Shown: positions 52,631-60,711 of the stretch, piece after piece
Numbering within the stretch: the stretch's first letter is position 1
Layout of the letters: the number at the start of each line of letters is the position of its first letter
Source: Desnuesiella massiliensis
GTDB lineage: Bacteria > Bacillota > Clostridia > Clostridiales > Clostridiaceae
NCBI RefSeq assembly: GCF_001403615.1
Contig: NZ_LN879451.1
Span: 135,553 to 199,552, forward strand
Direction: 5' to 3'
DNA length: 64,000 nt
Made by a program: the position numbers and the translations under genes
Notes under the pieces: model-generated
Told to the model about the DNA's origin: nothing
Database searches by the model: none
What the model saw: only the letters and a program-made list of their open reading frames with translations

Positions 52631-54240
52631 TCAGACTGTTGATAAACATTTTATGGGAATACCCGCTGTGGCGGGTATTTTTTCTTTGCAAAAAGGATTT
52701 TTAACTTCGGTGTAGAATATTATACTCATAGGATAGTATGAGGTGATAAAGCATGATTAAAGAAAATAATTCTGCACAGCAGAAACTAGAATTAGTATAT
52801 ATTGAAAACTTGGTTCCACAAAATCATTTGTTACGAAAGATTGATAAGTGCATTGATTTCTCGTTTATTAGAGAATTAACAAAGGAGTATTACTGTCTTG
52901 ATAATGGCAGACCAGCTATTGACCCGATAGTTCTTTTTAAGATGCTACTGATAGGTTACATATTTGGAATAAGATCAGAAAGAAGACTTGTAGAAGAAAT
53001 TGAAGTTAATATAGCGTATAGATGGTTTTTGGGTTTCTCGTTATCAGAAAAGATTCCAGATCATTCAACCATTAGCAAAAATAGAACTAAGCGCTTTAGC
53101 GAATCAGATGTATACCAGAAGATATTTGATAAAATAGTGGAAATTCTATTGACATAAAACTGGTAAGTGGCAAGATACTTTATACAGATTCTACACATAT
53201 AAAGGCAAATGCCAATAAGAATAAATTCACCAATGAAGAAATAACTGCATCAACCAAAGATTATCTAAATGATCTTGATGATGCAGTAAATAAGTCAAGA
53301 GAAGACCATGGTCAGACACCTCTAAAAAAAAAGCTTCCAGATAAAATAGAGAAGAATAGAAAAGTAAGTACAACTGATCCAGATAGCGGATTTATGACAA
53401 GAGATGGAAAGCCAAAAGGGTTCTTTTACCTTGAGCATAGAACTGTTGATGGTAGGTATAACATTATCCTTGATAGCTACGTAACCCCTGGAAATATCAA
53501 TGATGACGAACCTTATGTGGATAGAGTTGACACAATAATAGACAAATTTAAGTTTGATACTAAGTATGCAGTAGCTGATGCAGGATATTCAACAGCTCCA
53601 ACTATAAAGAAACTCTCAGAAAAAAGTTATCAGGCAGTGTTAGGTTTTAGAATGGGACCACATGTAAAAGGCAAATTTACTAAACTAAGATTTCAGTATG
53701 TACCTGAACATGATCTATATGTTTGTCCAGGTGCAGCACCATTGCGTTATAAGACAACAACAAGACAAGGATATAAAGAATATGTAAGTGATAAGTTCTA
53801 CTGTGATAATTGTTCGTTACGAGAAAAGTGCTTGACATCAGATAAAGCTGATGTCAGGACAATTAGACGGCATGTATGGGAGGAGTTAAAGGAAAAGGTT
53901 TTTGACTTTCTTAGATCTGATAAAGGTAACGGTATCTATAAACGTAGAAAGGAAACTATTGAGCGAAGCTTTGCAGATTCAAAAGAACTGCATGGGCTTC
54001 GCTACGCTCGCTTCCGCGGATTACCCAAAGTTAGTGAACAGTGCCTACTAACATCAGTAGCACAGAATATAAAGAAGATTGCATTGGTGTTATCACGCCA
54101 ATGCTCGTACTCTTAGGAGAGAAAATACCAATTTTTACGTGAGTTTTTCACCTACCTACGCCCACAGTATGGATTTTTTTGCTGTTAAAAAACCTCATCA
54201 GGATTTTCATAAAATCCGATGGGGTTTTTCAACATCCTGA
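52631..54240 (+). mobile_element. IS1182-like insertion sequence
   Basis: A 1610-bp element with imperfect terminal inverted repeats (TCAGACTGTTGATAAA left, TCAGGATGTTGAAAAA right, read inward), bordered by identical 14-bp copies of a terminator stem. Just inside the left end a perfect 9-bp hairpin with T tail (AATACCCGC stem, 52658-52682) and inside the right end a double hairpin (about 54187-54229) act as terminators, insulating the transposase from outside transcription. The transposase frame is broken, so the copy is probably inactive. Confidence 0.85.
52753..54116 (+). pseudogene. IS1182-type DDE transposase, frameshifted
   Basis: The first frame (52753-53157) encodes the DUF772 N-terminal domain (LVPQNHLLRKIDKCIDFSFI, RPAIDPIVLFKMLLIGYIFGIRSERRLVEEI). 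It stops at TAA 53155. The catalytic part continues in the -1 frame from about 53142 (KLVSGKILYTDSTHIKANANKNK ... CSLREKCLTSD ... RRKETIERSFADSKELHGLRYARFRG) to 54116. DDE residues are in YTDSTH, AVADAGY and IERSFAD. No classic slippery heptamer lies in the 25-bp overlap, so a disabling indel is more likely than programmed frameshifting. Confidence 0.85.
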
Positions 54241-54411
54241 GCGACCAAGGTCGCTTTTTTTGAATTCACAGTTCACAATGCACAATGCACAATTGAGGAG
54301 GATTTTTCTTCGCTACTCTACGAAAAATCTTTAATTATATTTTCTAAAAAGCCGTGGCTAAACATTAGCCACGCTTTATAAATTCCCTTAATAAAAATTG
54401 CTTCGCAATTT
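54241..54411. other. Intergenic run of hairpins between IS and ABC-F gene
   Basis: In order: the right half of the split terminator (GCGACCAAGGTCGC then T7, 54241-54261), three tandem 7-bp units CACAATG-like near 54274-54295, a GATTTTTC/GAAAAATC hairpin (about 54301-54331), a strong AAGCCGTGGCTAA/TTAGCCACG stem (54349-54378), and AAAAATTGC/GCAATTTTT (54392-54412) overlapping the stop of the ABC-F gene as its probable terminator. Confidence 0.65.
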
Positions 54412-56349
54412 TTATTTTTTCTGTGCTTCTATTTTTTCTGCTAGTTCATTTAAGTAAGTCCATCTATCATATTTTTCTTCTAAGGCTTTTTCTAATTCCT
54501 CTTTTTCCTTTAATAGTTCTTGTAATAATAGAAAATCTGAAGCAGCTCCTTCGATTTTAATACCTATCTCAGAGATTTTATTCTCCAAAGCTTCAATAAC
54601 TCCGTCAATTTCTTCAAATTCCTTTTGCTCCTTAAAGGTAAATTTAATAGGCTTTTCTTTCTTATCAGCTTTGCTTTCTACAGCTTGTTCCTTTATAGGC
54701 TTTTCTTTATTCTTCTTGCTATCCTCTGAAGCTGATTGTTCCATAGCTTTTAAGCTTTCAATGTAATCTTCATAGTTCCCGTTATATTGCTTTATTTTTC
54801 CATTGCCTTCATAGGAGAAGATTTTATTACATATCCTATCTAAGAAATACCTGTCATGGGATACGGCAATGATGGCTCCTTCAAAGCTATCTAAGTAGTC
54901 TTCTAATATAGTTAAAGTTTGAATATCTAAATCATTAGTAGGCTCATCCAGTAATAATATATTAGGCTCTGACATAAGTGCTCTTAACAGATATAACCTT
55001 CTCTTTTCTCCTCCTGAAAGCTTTCCGATAGGTGCATACTGTATGCTTCCATTAAACAAAAATCTCTCCAGCATCTGAGATGCTGTTATTCTGTAGCCAT
55101 CAGCTGTAGGAAGATATTCTCCCACTTCTTTTATATAGTCAATAACCCTCATGGCTTCATCCATAAAGGCGTTTTCTTGGGAGAAGAAGCCTATCTTTAT
55201 AGTCTCTCCTCTATTTACTTCACCGCTATCAGGCAATATATCTCCGTTGATTATATTCATCAAAGTTGATTTTCCTATCCCATTAGGGCCTACTATACCT
55301 ATTCTGTCTTCTCTTAATAAAATGTAACTAAAATCCTCAATAAGCTTTAAAGCATCGTAGCTTTTATTTATATTTTTAAGCTCTATAATCTTTTTGCCTA
55401 ATCTTCTGCCTAATACTGATATATCTAATTTTTCTTCTTTAATATCAATCCTTTGTTCTTCTATATCCTCAAATCTTTGGATTCTGGCCTTTTGCTTAGT
55501 GGTTCTAGCCTTAGCCCCTCTTTTTATCCATGCTAATTCTCTTCTATATAAGTTTTCTCTTTTCTTCTCACTAGCCAGTTTTAATTCTTCTCTTTCTGCT
55601 TTCTTTTCCAAAAATATACTGTAATTACCAGCATAGCTATATAAATTGCCATTATGAAGCTCCAGTATCCTATTAGTAACCCTATCTAGGAAATATCTAT
55701 CATGGGTTATCATGAGCAAAGATCCTTTTCTCCCATTTAAATATTTCTCTAACCAACCAATAGTATCATTATCCATATGGTTTGTGGGTTCATCTAAAAT
55801 TAGAAGCTCACAAGGGGTTATAAGTGCGCTAGCTAGGGATACCCTCTTCTTTTGACCGCCGGATAGTAATCCTATTTTTGCTTCAAAGTCTGTGATGCCT
55901 AATTGAGTTAAAATACTTTTAGCTTCGCTTTCAAGCTCCCAAGCATTTAATGCATCTATCTTTCCTTGGAGCTCTATTAATCTTCTATTTAGTTTCTCTA
56001 AGTCCTCTGTAGCCTTAGGGTGATTTATTTTTTCTAACAGCTGCTCATACTCCCTTAAAAGCACCATCTCTGGTGAGGAACCTTTAAAAACCTGTTCTAG
56101 AACTGTAGCATTAGGGTCATAGTCTGGATTCTGGGATAGATATTCAATTCTTACCTTGTTCCCTTTCACTATAGTTCCTAAATCCGCCACCTCTATACCA
56201 GCTATAATCTTTAAAAAGGTACTCTTTCCTGTACCATTTACACCAATTAATCCTATTTTTTCCCCTTCATTTATGCCTAGGGATATATTATTTAAAAGAA
56301 CTTTTTCACTATAGCTCTTTGTTATATTTTCTAAAGTTAGTAAATTCAT
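54412..56349 (-). CDS. ABC-F family ATPase (Uup-like)
   Basis: A 645-residue protein with two ABC domains in tandem and no membrane segments. Walker A GVNGTGKST (about 36-44) and GPNGIGKST (about 352-360), signatures LSGGQKKRVSLA and LSGGEKRRLYLL, Walker B LLILDEPTNHMD and ILLLDEPTNDLD. The interdomain linker (about 240-310) is basic and helical. A C-terminal extension (about 550-645) forms the Uup-type coiled coil. ABC-F proteins act on ribosomes; some give antibiotic protection, but Uup-like members mostly do not. ATG with a GGAG site. Confidence 0.94.
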   Translation of the reverse strand: MNLLTLENITKSYSEKVLLNNISLGINEGEKIGLIGVNGTGKSTFLKIIAGIEVADLGTIVKGNKVRIEYLSQNPDYDPNATVLEQVFKGSSPEMVLLREYEQLLEKINHPKATEDLEKLNRRLIELQGKIDALNAWELESEAKSILTQLGITDFEAKIGLLSGGQKKRVSLASALITPCELLILDEPTNHMDNDTIGWLEKYLNGRKGSLLMITHDRYFLDRVTNRILELHNGNLYSYAGNYSIFLEKKAEREELKLASEKKRENLYRRELAWIKRGAKARTTKQKARIQRFEDIEEQRIDIKEEKLDISVLGRRLGKKIIELKNINKSYDALKLIEDFSYILLREDRIGIVGPNGIGKSTLMNIINGDILPDSGEVNRGETIKIGFFSQENAFMDEAMRVIDYIKEVGEYLPTADGYRITASQMLERFLFNGSIQYAPIGKLSGGEKRRLYLLRALMSEPNILLLDEPTNDLDIQTLTILEDYLDSFEGAIIAVSHDRYFLDRICNKIFSYEGNGKIKQYNGNYEDYIESLKAMEQSASEDSKKNKEKPIKEQAVESKADKKEKPIKFTFKEQKEFEEIDGVIEALENKISEIGIKIEGAASDFLLLQELLKEKEELEKALEEKYDRWTYLNELAEKIEAQKK

Positions 56350-56437
56350 ATTTTCTCCTTCCTCAGTAAAAGACTAAATACCCTTATAATTATATATTAA
56401 CTCAGACTATTATTCTACCTATAATCTATGGCAAAAT

Positions 56438-56475
56438 AATACCTGCATTCCACGTAGAATTGCAGGTATTATAAT
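56438..56475 (-). terminator. Intrinsic terminator of the ECF sigma operon
   Basis: AATACCTGCA with TGCAGGTATT around a 13-nt loop, followed on the minus strand by ATTTTGCC. It lies just past the lipoprotein gene. Confidence 0.7.
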
Positions 56476-56489
56476 AAATTTAAACATAT

Positions 56490-56873
56490 TTATTTTTTAT
56501 CCCATTTTACTTCATAGCTGCCCTTTGCAGCTTTGCCTTTTATTGATACTATATATTCTCCACTATCCTTTGCAGTTATGGTTTCTTTCCCTGAGTTTTC
56601 CTTTAAGTCTAAAAGTATTTCATCCTTGTGCATGACCTTAATATCAAGCTCTCCTGATTCCACAGTTTTTTTATAGTTAAGCTCAAGGTTCTCACCCTTT
56701 TTTAAGATGATTATTTTCTTATCCTCTCCATCAAACTTTTTAAAGCTGGCTGACTTTTTGCTAAACGTATTACTTTCTGTTGACATTATTTTTATACCCT
56801 TGCTATAGCTACAACCCCCAAGCAAGAACATCATAGCTACTATTAATAAATACTTACAATAATTTTTTCTCAT
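56490..56873 (-). CDS. Lipoprotein of the ECF operon
   Basis: A 127-residue protein with a lipoprotein signal: LLIVAMMFLLGGCSYSK, Cys near 21. The mature part is a small strand-rich domain (KGENLELNYKKTVESGELDIKVMHKDE ... AKDSGEYIVSIKGKAAKGSYEVKWDKK) of the immunoglobulin-like kind. GGGGAGG lies before the ATG. Last gene of a four-gene unit with the sigma factor; probably surface-exposed. No family recognised. Confidence 0.7.
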   Translation of the reverse strand: MRKNYCKYLLIVAMMFLLGGCSYSKGIKIMSTESNTFSKKSASFKKFDGEDKKIIILKKGENLELNYKKTVESGELDIKVMHKDEILLDLKENSGKETITAKDSGEYIVSIKGKAAKGSYEVKWDKK

Positions 56874-56889
56874 AATATCCTCCCCAAAC

Positions 56890-57501
56890 TTACTTTAAAT
56901 CTTTTCCACAGTAAGGACACATTTTCCAAGATTCATCCACAGTACTTCCACATTGGCTACAGGTATTATTTAAATCTTTTCCACAATAGGGGCAAAGCTT
57001 AAAATCTTTGTTTATGGTTCTTCCGCAATTTATACATTGCTTATTATCTATATTCACATAAGAGTTTCTTGCCACTAAATATATGATTAACCCTATAAGA
57101 TTGGGAATAAAAATTGCCACTGTCATCCAAAGCCATGGGTCCATGCCTCTTTTCTTTGCATCATTATACACAAATCTAGCTATAGCAAAAGCTATAGAGG
57201 CTATAAATACCATAATTAAAATAAAAATGCTTCCCATAGCAATGGTATTTTTAAAGGATTCCGCTCCTTCAGATAGTATTAATGGGAAAACCCTTATAAA
57301 AAATAATAGCACTGGTAAGCATATTAAGGTTATCAATGTCCAAAATAGATATTTAAATTTACTCGGCTCTCCCTCCACATAACCCCCATCATATCTTCTA
57401 TTTTTCTTTTTCATCAATACTAAAGTTATTAAAAGTAGTGGTACCCCCACTAAGCCTAAAATCATTATTATAAAAATAGGTAATGCCATTATATTACTCA
57501 T
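56890..57501 (-). CDS. Membrane protein with C-terminal double zinc ribbon
   Basis: A 203-residue protein with about four membrane helices, including a PLDc_N-like segment (WLWMTVAIFIPNLIGLIIYLVARN, about 122-145), followed by two zinc ribbons: CINCGRTINKDFKLCPYCGKDL and CSQCGSTVDESWKMCPYCGKDL (about 155-203). Overlaps the upstream gene by 8 bp and so is co-expressed. AGGAGG lies before the ATG. Part of the sigma operon; may transmit an envelope signal. Confidence 0.75.
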   Translation of the reverse strand: MSNIMALPIFIIMILGLVGVPLLLITLVLMKKKNRRYDGGYVEGEPSKFKYLFWTLITLICLPVLLFFIRVFPLILSEGAESFKNTIAMGSIFILIMVFIASIAFAIARFVYNDAKKRGMDPWLWMTVAIFIPNLIGLIIYLVARNSYVNIDNKQCINCGRTINKDFKLCPYCGKDLNNTCSQCGSTVDESWKMCPYCGKDLK

Positions 57502-57811
57502 GACTAAATCCTCCTAAATTAATTTTTTCATTAAACAACCCTTCATTAAGAAGTAATATGCAAATAATGGTATTAGAAATAATCCCTAAAGAAATAAAGG
57601 TTATGGATATAAGCTTTATATCAAAATATGTTAAAAATATAGTAGATATCAGAACGCCAAAAACTACATTAAGCAGCACACTAAGTGGAATCAAATATAT
57701 CAAAGGATTATACTTAATTCTTTCTTTTGTTTTCATAACCACTTCTTTCCTTGGCTCCATAGTTTCATTGCCTATTTCAAAAAGTAATTCTTCTAATCTT
57801 TCCTCTTCCAT
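57494..57811 (-). CDS. Small membrane protein, likely anti-sigma-type partner
   Basis: A 105-residue protein with an acidic cytoplasmic N-terminus (MEEERLEELLFEIGNETMEP, about 1-35) and two membrane helices (IYLIPLSVLLNVVFGVLIST and ISITFISLGIISNTIICILLL). It lies 2 bp after the ECF sigma gene with GGAGG upstream of its ATG. By position it is the candidate anti-sigma factor, although it lacks a recognisable zinc-binding anti-sigma domain. Confidence 0.6.
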   Translation of the reverse strand: MEEERLEELLFEIGNETMEPRKEVVMKTKERIKYNPLIYLIPLSVLLNVVFGVLISTIFLTYFDIKLISITFISLGIISNTIICILLLNEGLFNEKINLGGFSHE

Positions 57812-57813
57812 GC

Positions 57814-58371
57814 CTACACCTCCATTATTTCCTTAAGTTTTTTTCTTGCAGTGTTTAATCTTGATTTTATAGTACCCTCAGGTATTTGCATTATTTCTGA
57901 TATATCCTTATAACTCAAGCCTTTAAAATAATAAAGAATCAGAGGAATTTTATAATTATCTTCTAGGGTTCTCACAGCTTTTATTAAGCTCTCTTTTTCA
58001 TCCCTTATCATGAGCTGTTCTTCTGGAATCCCTTGAAAGCTCTGAATACTCTCTATTTCCCTCTTCTTCTCTTCATTATCAAAGTAGTCCTTAATCCTGT
58101 TAAGCCACCTTTTAGCCTTCCTATACTTATCCTTATAAGAATTTACAGCGATGGTAAATAACCAGGTTTGAAAATTTTTATTTTCATCATAGCTATTAAA
58201 GTTTTTAAAAACCTTCATCCAAGTATCTTGAAATAGTTCTTCTGCTTCCTGCTGGTTTCTGCATATATGAAAGCAAAATTTATAAAGGGGGTTTTTGTAT
58301 TTATCCACAAGAAGCTCTAAAGCTTCTTCTCTATTAGATTTAAATAAATTAAATATATATTTATCTTCCAA
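57814..58371 (-). CDS. ECF-type RNA polymerase sigma factor
   Basis: A sigma-70 family protein of about 185 residues. Region 2 is YKFCFHICRNQQEAEELFQDTWMKVFKNF with NFQTWLFTIAVNSYKDKYRK; region 4 is LSYKDISEIMQIPEGTIKSRLNTARKKLKEI. I start at TTG 58371 (LEDKYIFNLFKSN), giving the usual ECF length. The frame is open to 58446, close to the end of the IS607-type element, but that extension is not sigma-like. The binding site is weak (GGGAA). Heads a unit with a small membrane protein, a zinc-ribbon protein and a lipoprotein. Confidence 0.85.
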   Translation of the reverse strand: MEDKYIFNLFKSNREEALELLVDKYKNPLYKFCFHICRNQQEAEELFQDTWMKVFKNFNSYDENKNFQTWLFTIAVNSYKDKYRKAKRWLNRIKDYFDNEEKKREIESIQSFQGIPEEQLMIRDEKESLIKAVRTLEDNYKIPLILYYFKGLSYKDISEIMQIPEGTIKSRLNTARKKLKEIMEV

Positions 58372-58446
58372 TATTGTTCCCGTTACGTAAAACTTATAAA
58401 ACTCTCTAATAACATTATAAAAGTTTCTGTTTACTTCCCTGTTCAA

Positions 58447-58600
58447 TGTGTCCGATTTTGCAAAATGCTACTTTCGTTTGATATAACACTCCGAGGGCGT
58501 AAATTCGGGTGTAACTCACCCTACACAGTATCATAATTCGTTAAAGTGCTTTATGATACTTTATATCTTGATAAATTAATACTAGCATTTCTATCCCTAT
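58447..58600 (-). ncRNA. Candidate omega (reRNA) guide RNA of TnpB
   Basis: Downstream of and overlapping the tnpB stop, the minus strand contains AGTATCATAA pairing with TTATGATACT, then GGGTG-AGTTA-CACCC, and further short stems before the element end. In studied IS605/IS607 systems this region is processed into the guide RNA of TnpB, the guide being the flanking DNA. The exact 3' end is not determined. Confidence 0.45.
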
Positions 58601-59678
58601 CTATAACAGCTCCACAACATTCACATATAAAGGTTCTTTCTGATAGTGATAATTTAGGTTTAACATAACCACATTTGCTACAAGTCTTTGATGAAGGATA
58701 CCACTTATCAGCTTCTACAAATTCAATATTGCATCTTTCAGCTTTATATTTAATCATAGTTTTAAATTCATATAAGCTTTGCTGTGCAACTGCTTTTGAT
58801 AAATGCTTATTTTTAAGCATACCACTAATATTTAGATTTTCCATAACTATTCGAGAAGGTTTGGCTTTCACAATCTCTGTAGTTACTTTATGTCTGTAAT
58901 CAGTTCTAATATTATCAAGCTTTTTGTGTAACTTTTTAATGCTCTTTTCAAGTTTTATAATGTTGCCTGTCTTTACGTAACTCCCCCCTTCTCTATTTTT
59001 TTCATATTTTCTTGATACTTTACGTTGCAATCTACATAATTTCTTTTCTAAGTTTTTAACTCTTTTGGTCTTGTTAATATTTTTATAGGGTTTTTCTTTA
59101 TGTGAACACATTGCCAAATCTTTAATTCCGACATCTATACCAATACTTTTGTCGATTAATTCTAATTGTATTTGATTTAACTCAATACCTACTGACACAT
59201 ACCAATGAACACCATCAAAACTAACCCTTGGATTACTATATTTTGAGTTTGTAGGTATTCTATTATGCTCTGAAAGCTTTACCCAACCTATTTTTTCAAG
59301 TCTTACATGAGTTTCAGTAAACTTTATTTTTTCAGTATCTTGATAAAAAGAAAGTTTTGACCTCTTTCTGCTCTTGAATTTAGGTTTATCTGATAATCCC
59401 TTGAAGAATTTTTTATAAGCTTCACAACTGTCTTTTATAGCTTGTTTAGTTATGTTATTACTATAATCATTAAGCCATTTTAATTCTTCTGTTTTCTTTA
59501 ATTGAGTTAGGTCTTTTCTTAAAATACTATCAGATAAAAATTTGCCACCATTTTTATAGTTTTCTTCTTGTTTACTTAAAACCCAGTTATATGCCCACCT
59601 TGCTGTTCCAGAACTTTGAAACAATTTAGTGTTTTGCTTATTATTAGGTTCTAGCCTAACCTTCGTTGATGTTATCAT
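58551..59678 (-). CDS. tnpB: TnpB, RNA-guided nuclease of IS607/IS605 type
   Basis: A 375-residue protein with intact active-site features. An N-terminal helical domain (MITSTKVRLEPNNKQNTKLF, RWAYNWVLS), then RuvC motifs: Asp in IGIDVGIKDLAM, Glu in RIVMENLNISGM, Asp in VIDRDRNASINL. A zinc finger (CSKCGYVKPKLSLSERTFICECCG, about 333-358) lies between the last two. TnpB is a programmable DNA nuclease and the ancestor of Cas12. AAGGAG precedes the ATG. Complete, unlike its tnpA neighbour. Confidence 0.95.
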   Translation of the reverse strand: MITSTKVRLEPNNKQNTKLFQSSGTARWAYNWVLSKQEENYKNGGKFLSDSILRKDLTQLKKTEELKWLNDYSNNITKQAIKDSCEAYKKFFKGLSDKPKFKSRKRSKLSFYQDTEKIKFTETHVRLEKIGWVKLSEHNRIPTNSKYSNPRVSFDGVHWYVSVGIELNQIQLELIDKSIGIDVGIKDLAMCSHKEKPYKNINKTKRVKNLEKKLCRLQRKVSRKYEKNREGGSYVKTGNIIKLEKSIKKLHKKLDNIRTDYRHKVTTEIVKAKPSRIVMENLNISGMLKNKHLSKAVAQQSLYEFKTMIKYKAERCNIEFVEADKWYPSSKTCSKCGYVKPKLSLSERTFICECCGAVIDRDRNASINLSRYKVS

Positions 59679-59696
59679 CTTACAATAGCTCCTTAA

Positions 59697-60161
59697 TCAT
59701 TTCTTTAGCTTTATTTGCTCTCTTGCCTTGTAGTCTACAACTAAAGACTGTACAATTTGAGTTAAATCTTCAACTAATTCCGCATCGATTGTTTTTTCAG
59801 TATTATCTATAATTTCTATAGTAGTTCCATACTTATTACAAAGATTTTCTATGATTTCAAACCCAAATCTCAATAATCTATCTTTATATAGAATTACTAT
59901 CTTTTCAACTTCTGAATTAGTTATCATATCTATTAATTGGTGTAACCCTTTTTTATTGTAGTTAATTCCACTTCCTACATCAGTAATGACTTCAAATTGA
60001 TAGCCTTTAATAATCATGTATATTTTTACATTTTCAATCTGACGTTCTAAATCGTCTTTTTGTTTATAGGAAGTAATTCTACAGTATCCTATTACTTTTT
60101 TAGTTTTAGTTTCAATACCTTTAATTCCTAAAAAATTTCTTATAATATAAACATTATACAA
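59697..60161 (-). pseudogene. tnpA: TnpA serine recombinase of IS607 type, N-terminal domain missing
   Basis: A 154-residue protein with the serine recombinase core: VIGYCRITSYKQKDDLERQI (catalytic Ser in RITSYKQ), VITDVGSGINYNKKGLHQLI and VILYKDRLLRFGFEII. Normal IS607 TnpA has a MerR-like DNA-binding domain of about 60 residues before this core. Here only MYNVYIIRNFLGIKGIETKTK precedes it, and no such domain is visible in the upstream AT-rich bases. Probably inactive. Confidence 0.75.
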
Positions 60162-60325
60162 ATTTAAGAATGTTATATAAACTTCTATAATATTTTATTA
60201 ACTGTTATCATCCCCCCCTTCATATATGTTTTACGTCCCATTATATTATCGGTTCATAAAATAAAAAATATTTTTATGGGAAAGATAAATTTGTAATTAA
60301 ATATATATTTTATGGAGGGATTTTT

Positions 60326-60559
60326 ATGTCTTGGGAAAAGTTAAAGGAAATGAATTTATTTGATAAAGTAGAGAATCACCTAAAGAGCATATCTGAAAAA
60401 GATAGCAGAGTGGTAGAGGATATAATAACCAGTCCAGATAATCTAAAAAAATTCAAAGAATGCATCCACGTAGGTATGGACTCATCTACTATTGCTAGTA
60501 GAATGGGTATAGGTATTGAGCAGGTAGATATAATAAAGGATATGCTTGGAAAATTATAA
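60326..60559 (+). CDS. Small hypothetical protein with possible helix-turn-helix
   Basis: A 77-residue protein. The C-terminal half (ECIHVGMDSSTIASRMGIGIEQVDIIKDML, about 46-75) has the spacing of a helix-turn-helix; the N-terminus is charged and helical. ATG with TGGAGGG. Followed by a good terminator. Family not recognised with certainty. Confidence 0.65.
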   Translation: MSWEKLKEMNLFDKVENHLKSISEKDSRVVEDIITSPDNLKKFKECIHVGMDSSTIASRMGIGIEQVDIIKDMLGKL

Positions 60560-60561
60560 GG

Positions 60562-60590
60562 GTCTAGAGCTGTATGCTCTGGACTTTTAT
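60562..60590 (+). terminator. Intrinsic terminator
   Basis: GTCTAGAGC/GCTCTGGAC stem (one G-U), 5-nt loop, then TTTT, 2 bp after the stop at 60559. Confidence 0.85.
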
Positions 60591-60711
60591 AATTTAGCCT
60601 TGGTATATGGCGCCATATTAGAACCTTTATATATTAAGTTTTTCGTATTGTTTCCCTATAGTTTATGGTATAATCTTAAAGTAATTTAAATGTGAGGAGA
60701 TGAACACTTTA

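Larger units (their letters stand above)
58447..60260 (-). mobile_element. IS607-type element (tnpA remnant + tnpB)
   Basis: A serine-recombinase gene followed by tnpB, the IS607 arrangement. Outer ends are only approximate: the right end lies after tnpB near the start of the sigma gene, the left end upstream of 60161. There are no inverted repeats, as expected for the family. TnpA lacks its DNA-binding domain, so the element should not move by itself. Confidence 0.7.

Noticed and set aside
54274..54295. Three CACAATG-like units as a CRISPR or satellite array
   Set aside because: Only three 7-bp units with no spacers; a minor tandem duplication common in clostridial intergenic DNA. No CRISPR array was seen in the window.
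58372..58446. N-terminal extension of the ECF sigma factor to 58446
   Set aside because: The added 25 residues are not sigma-like, no binding site precedes the TTG at 58446, and the region borders the IS607-type element.
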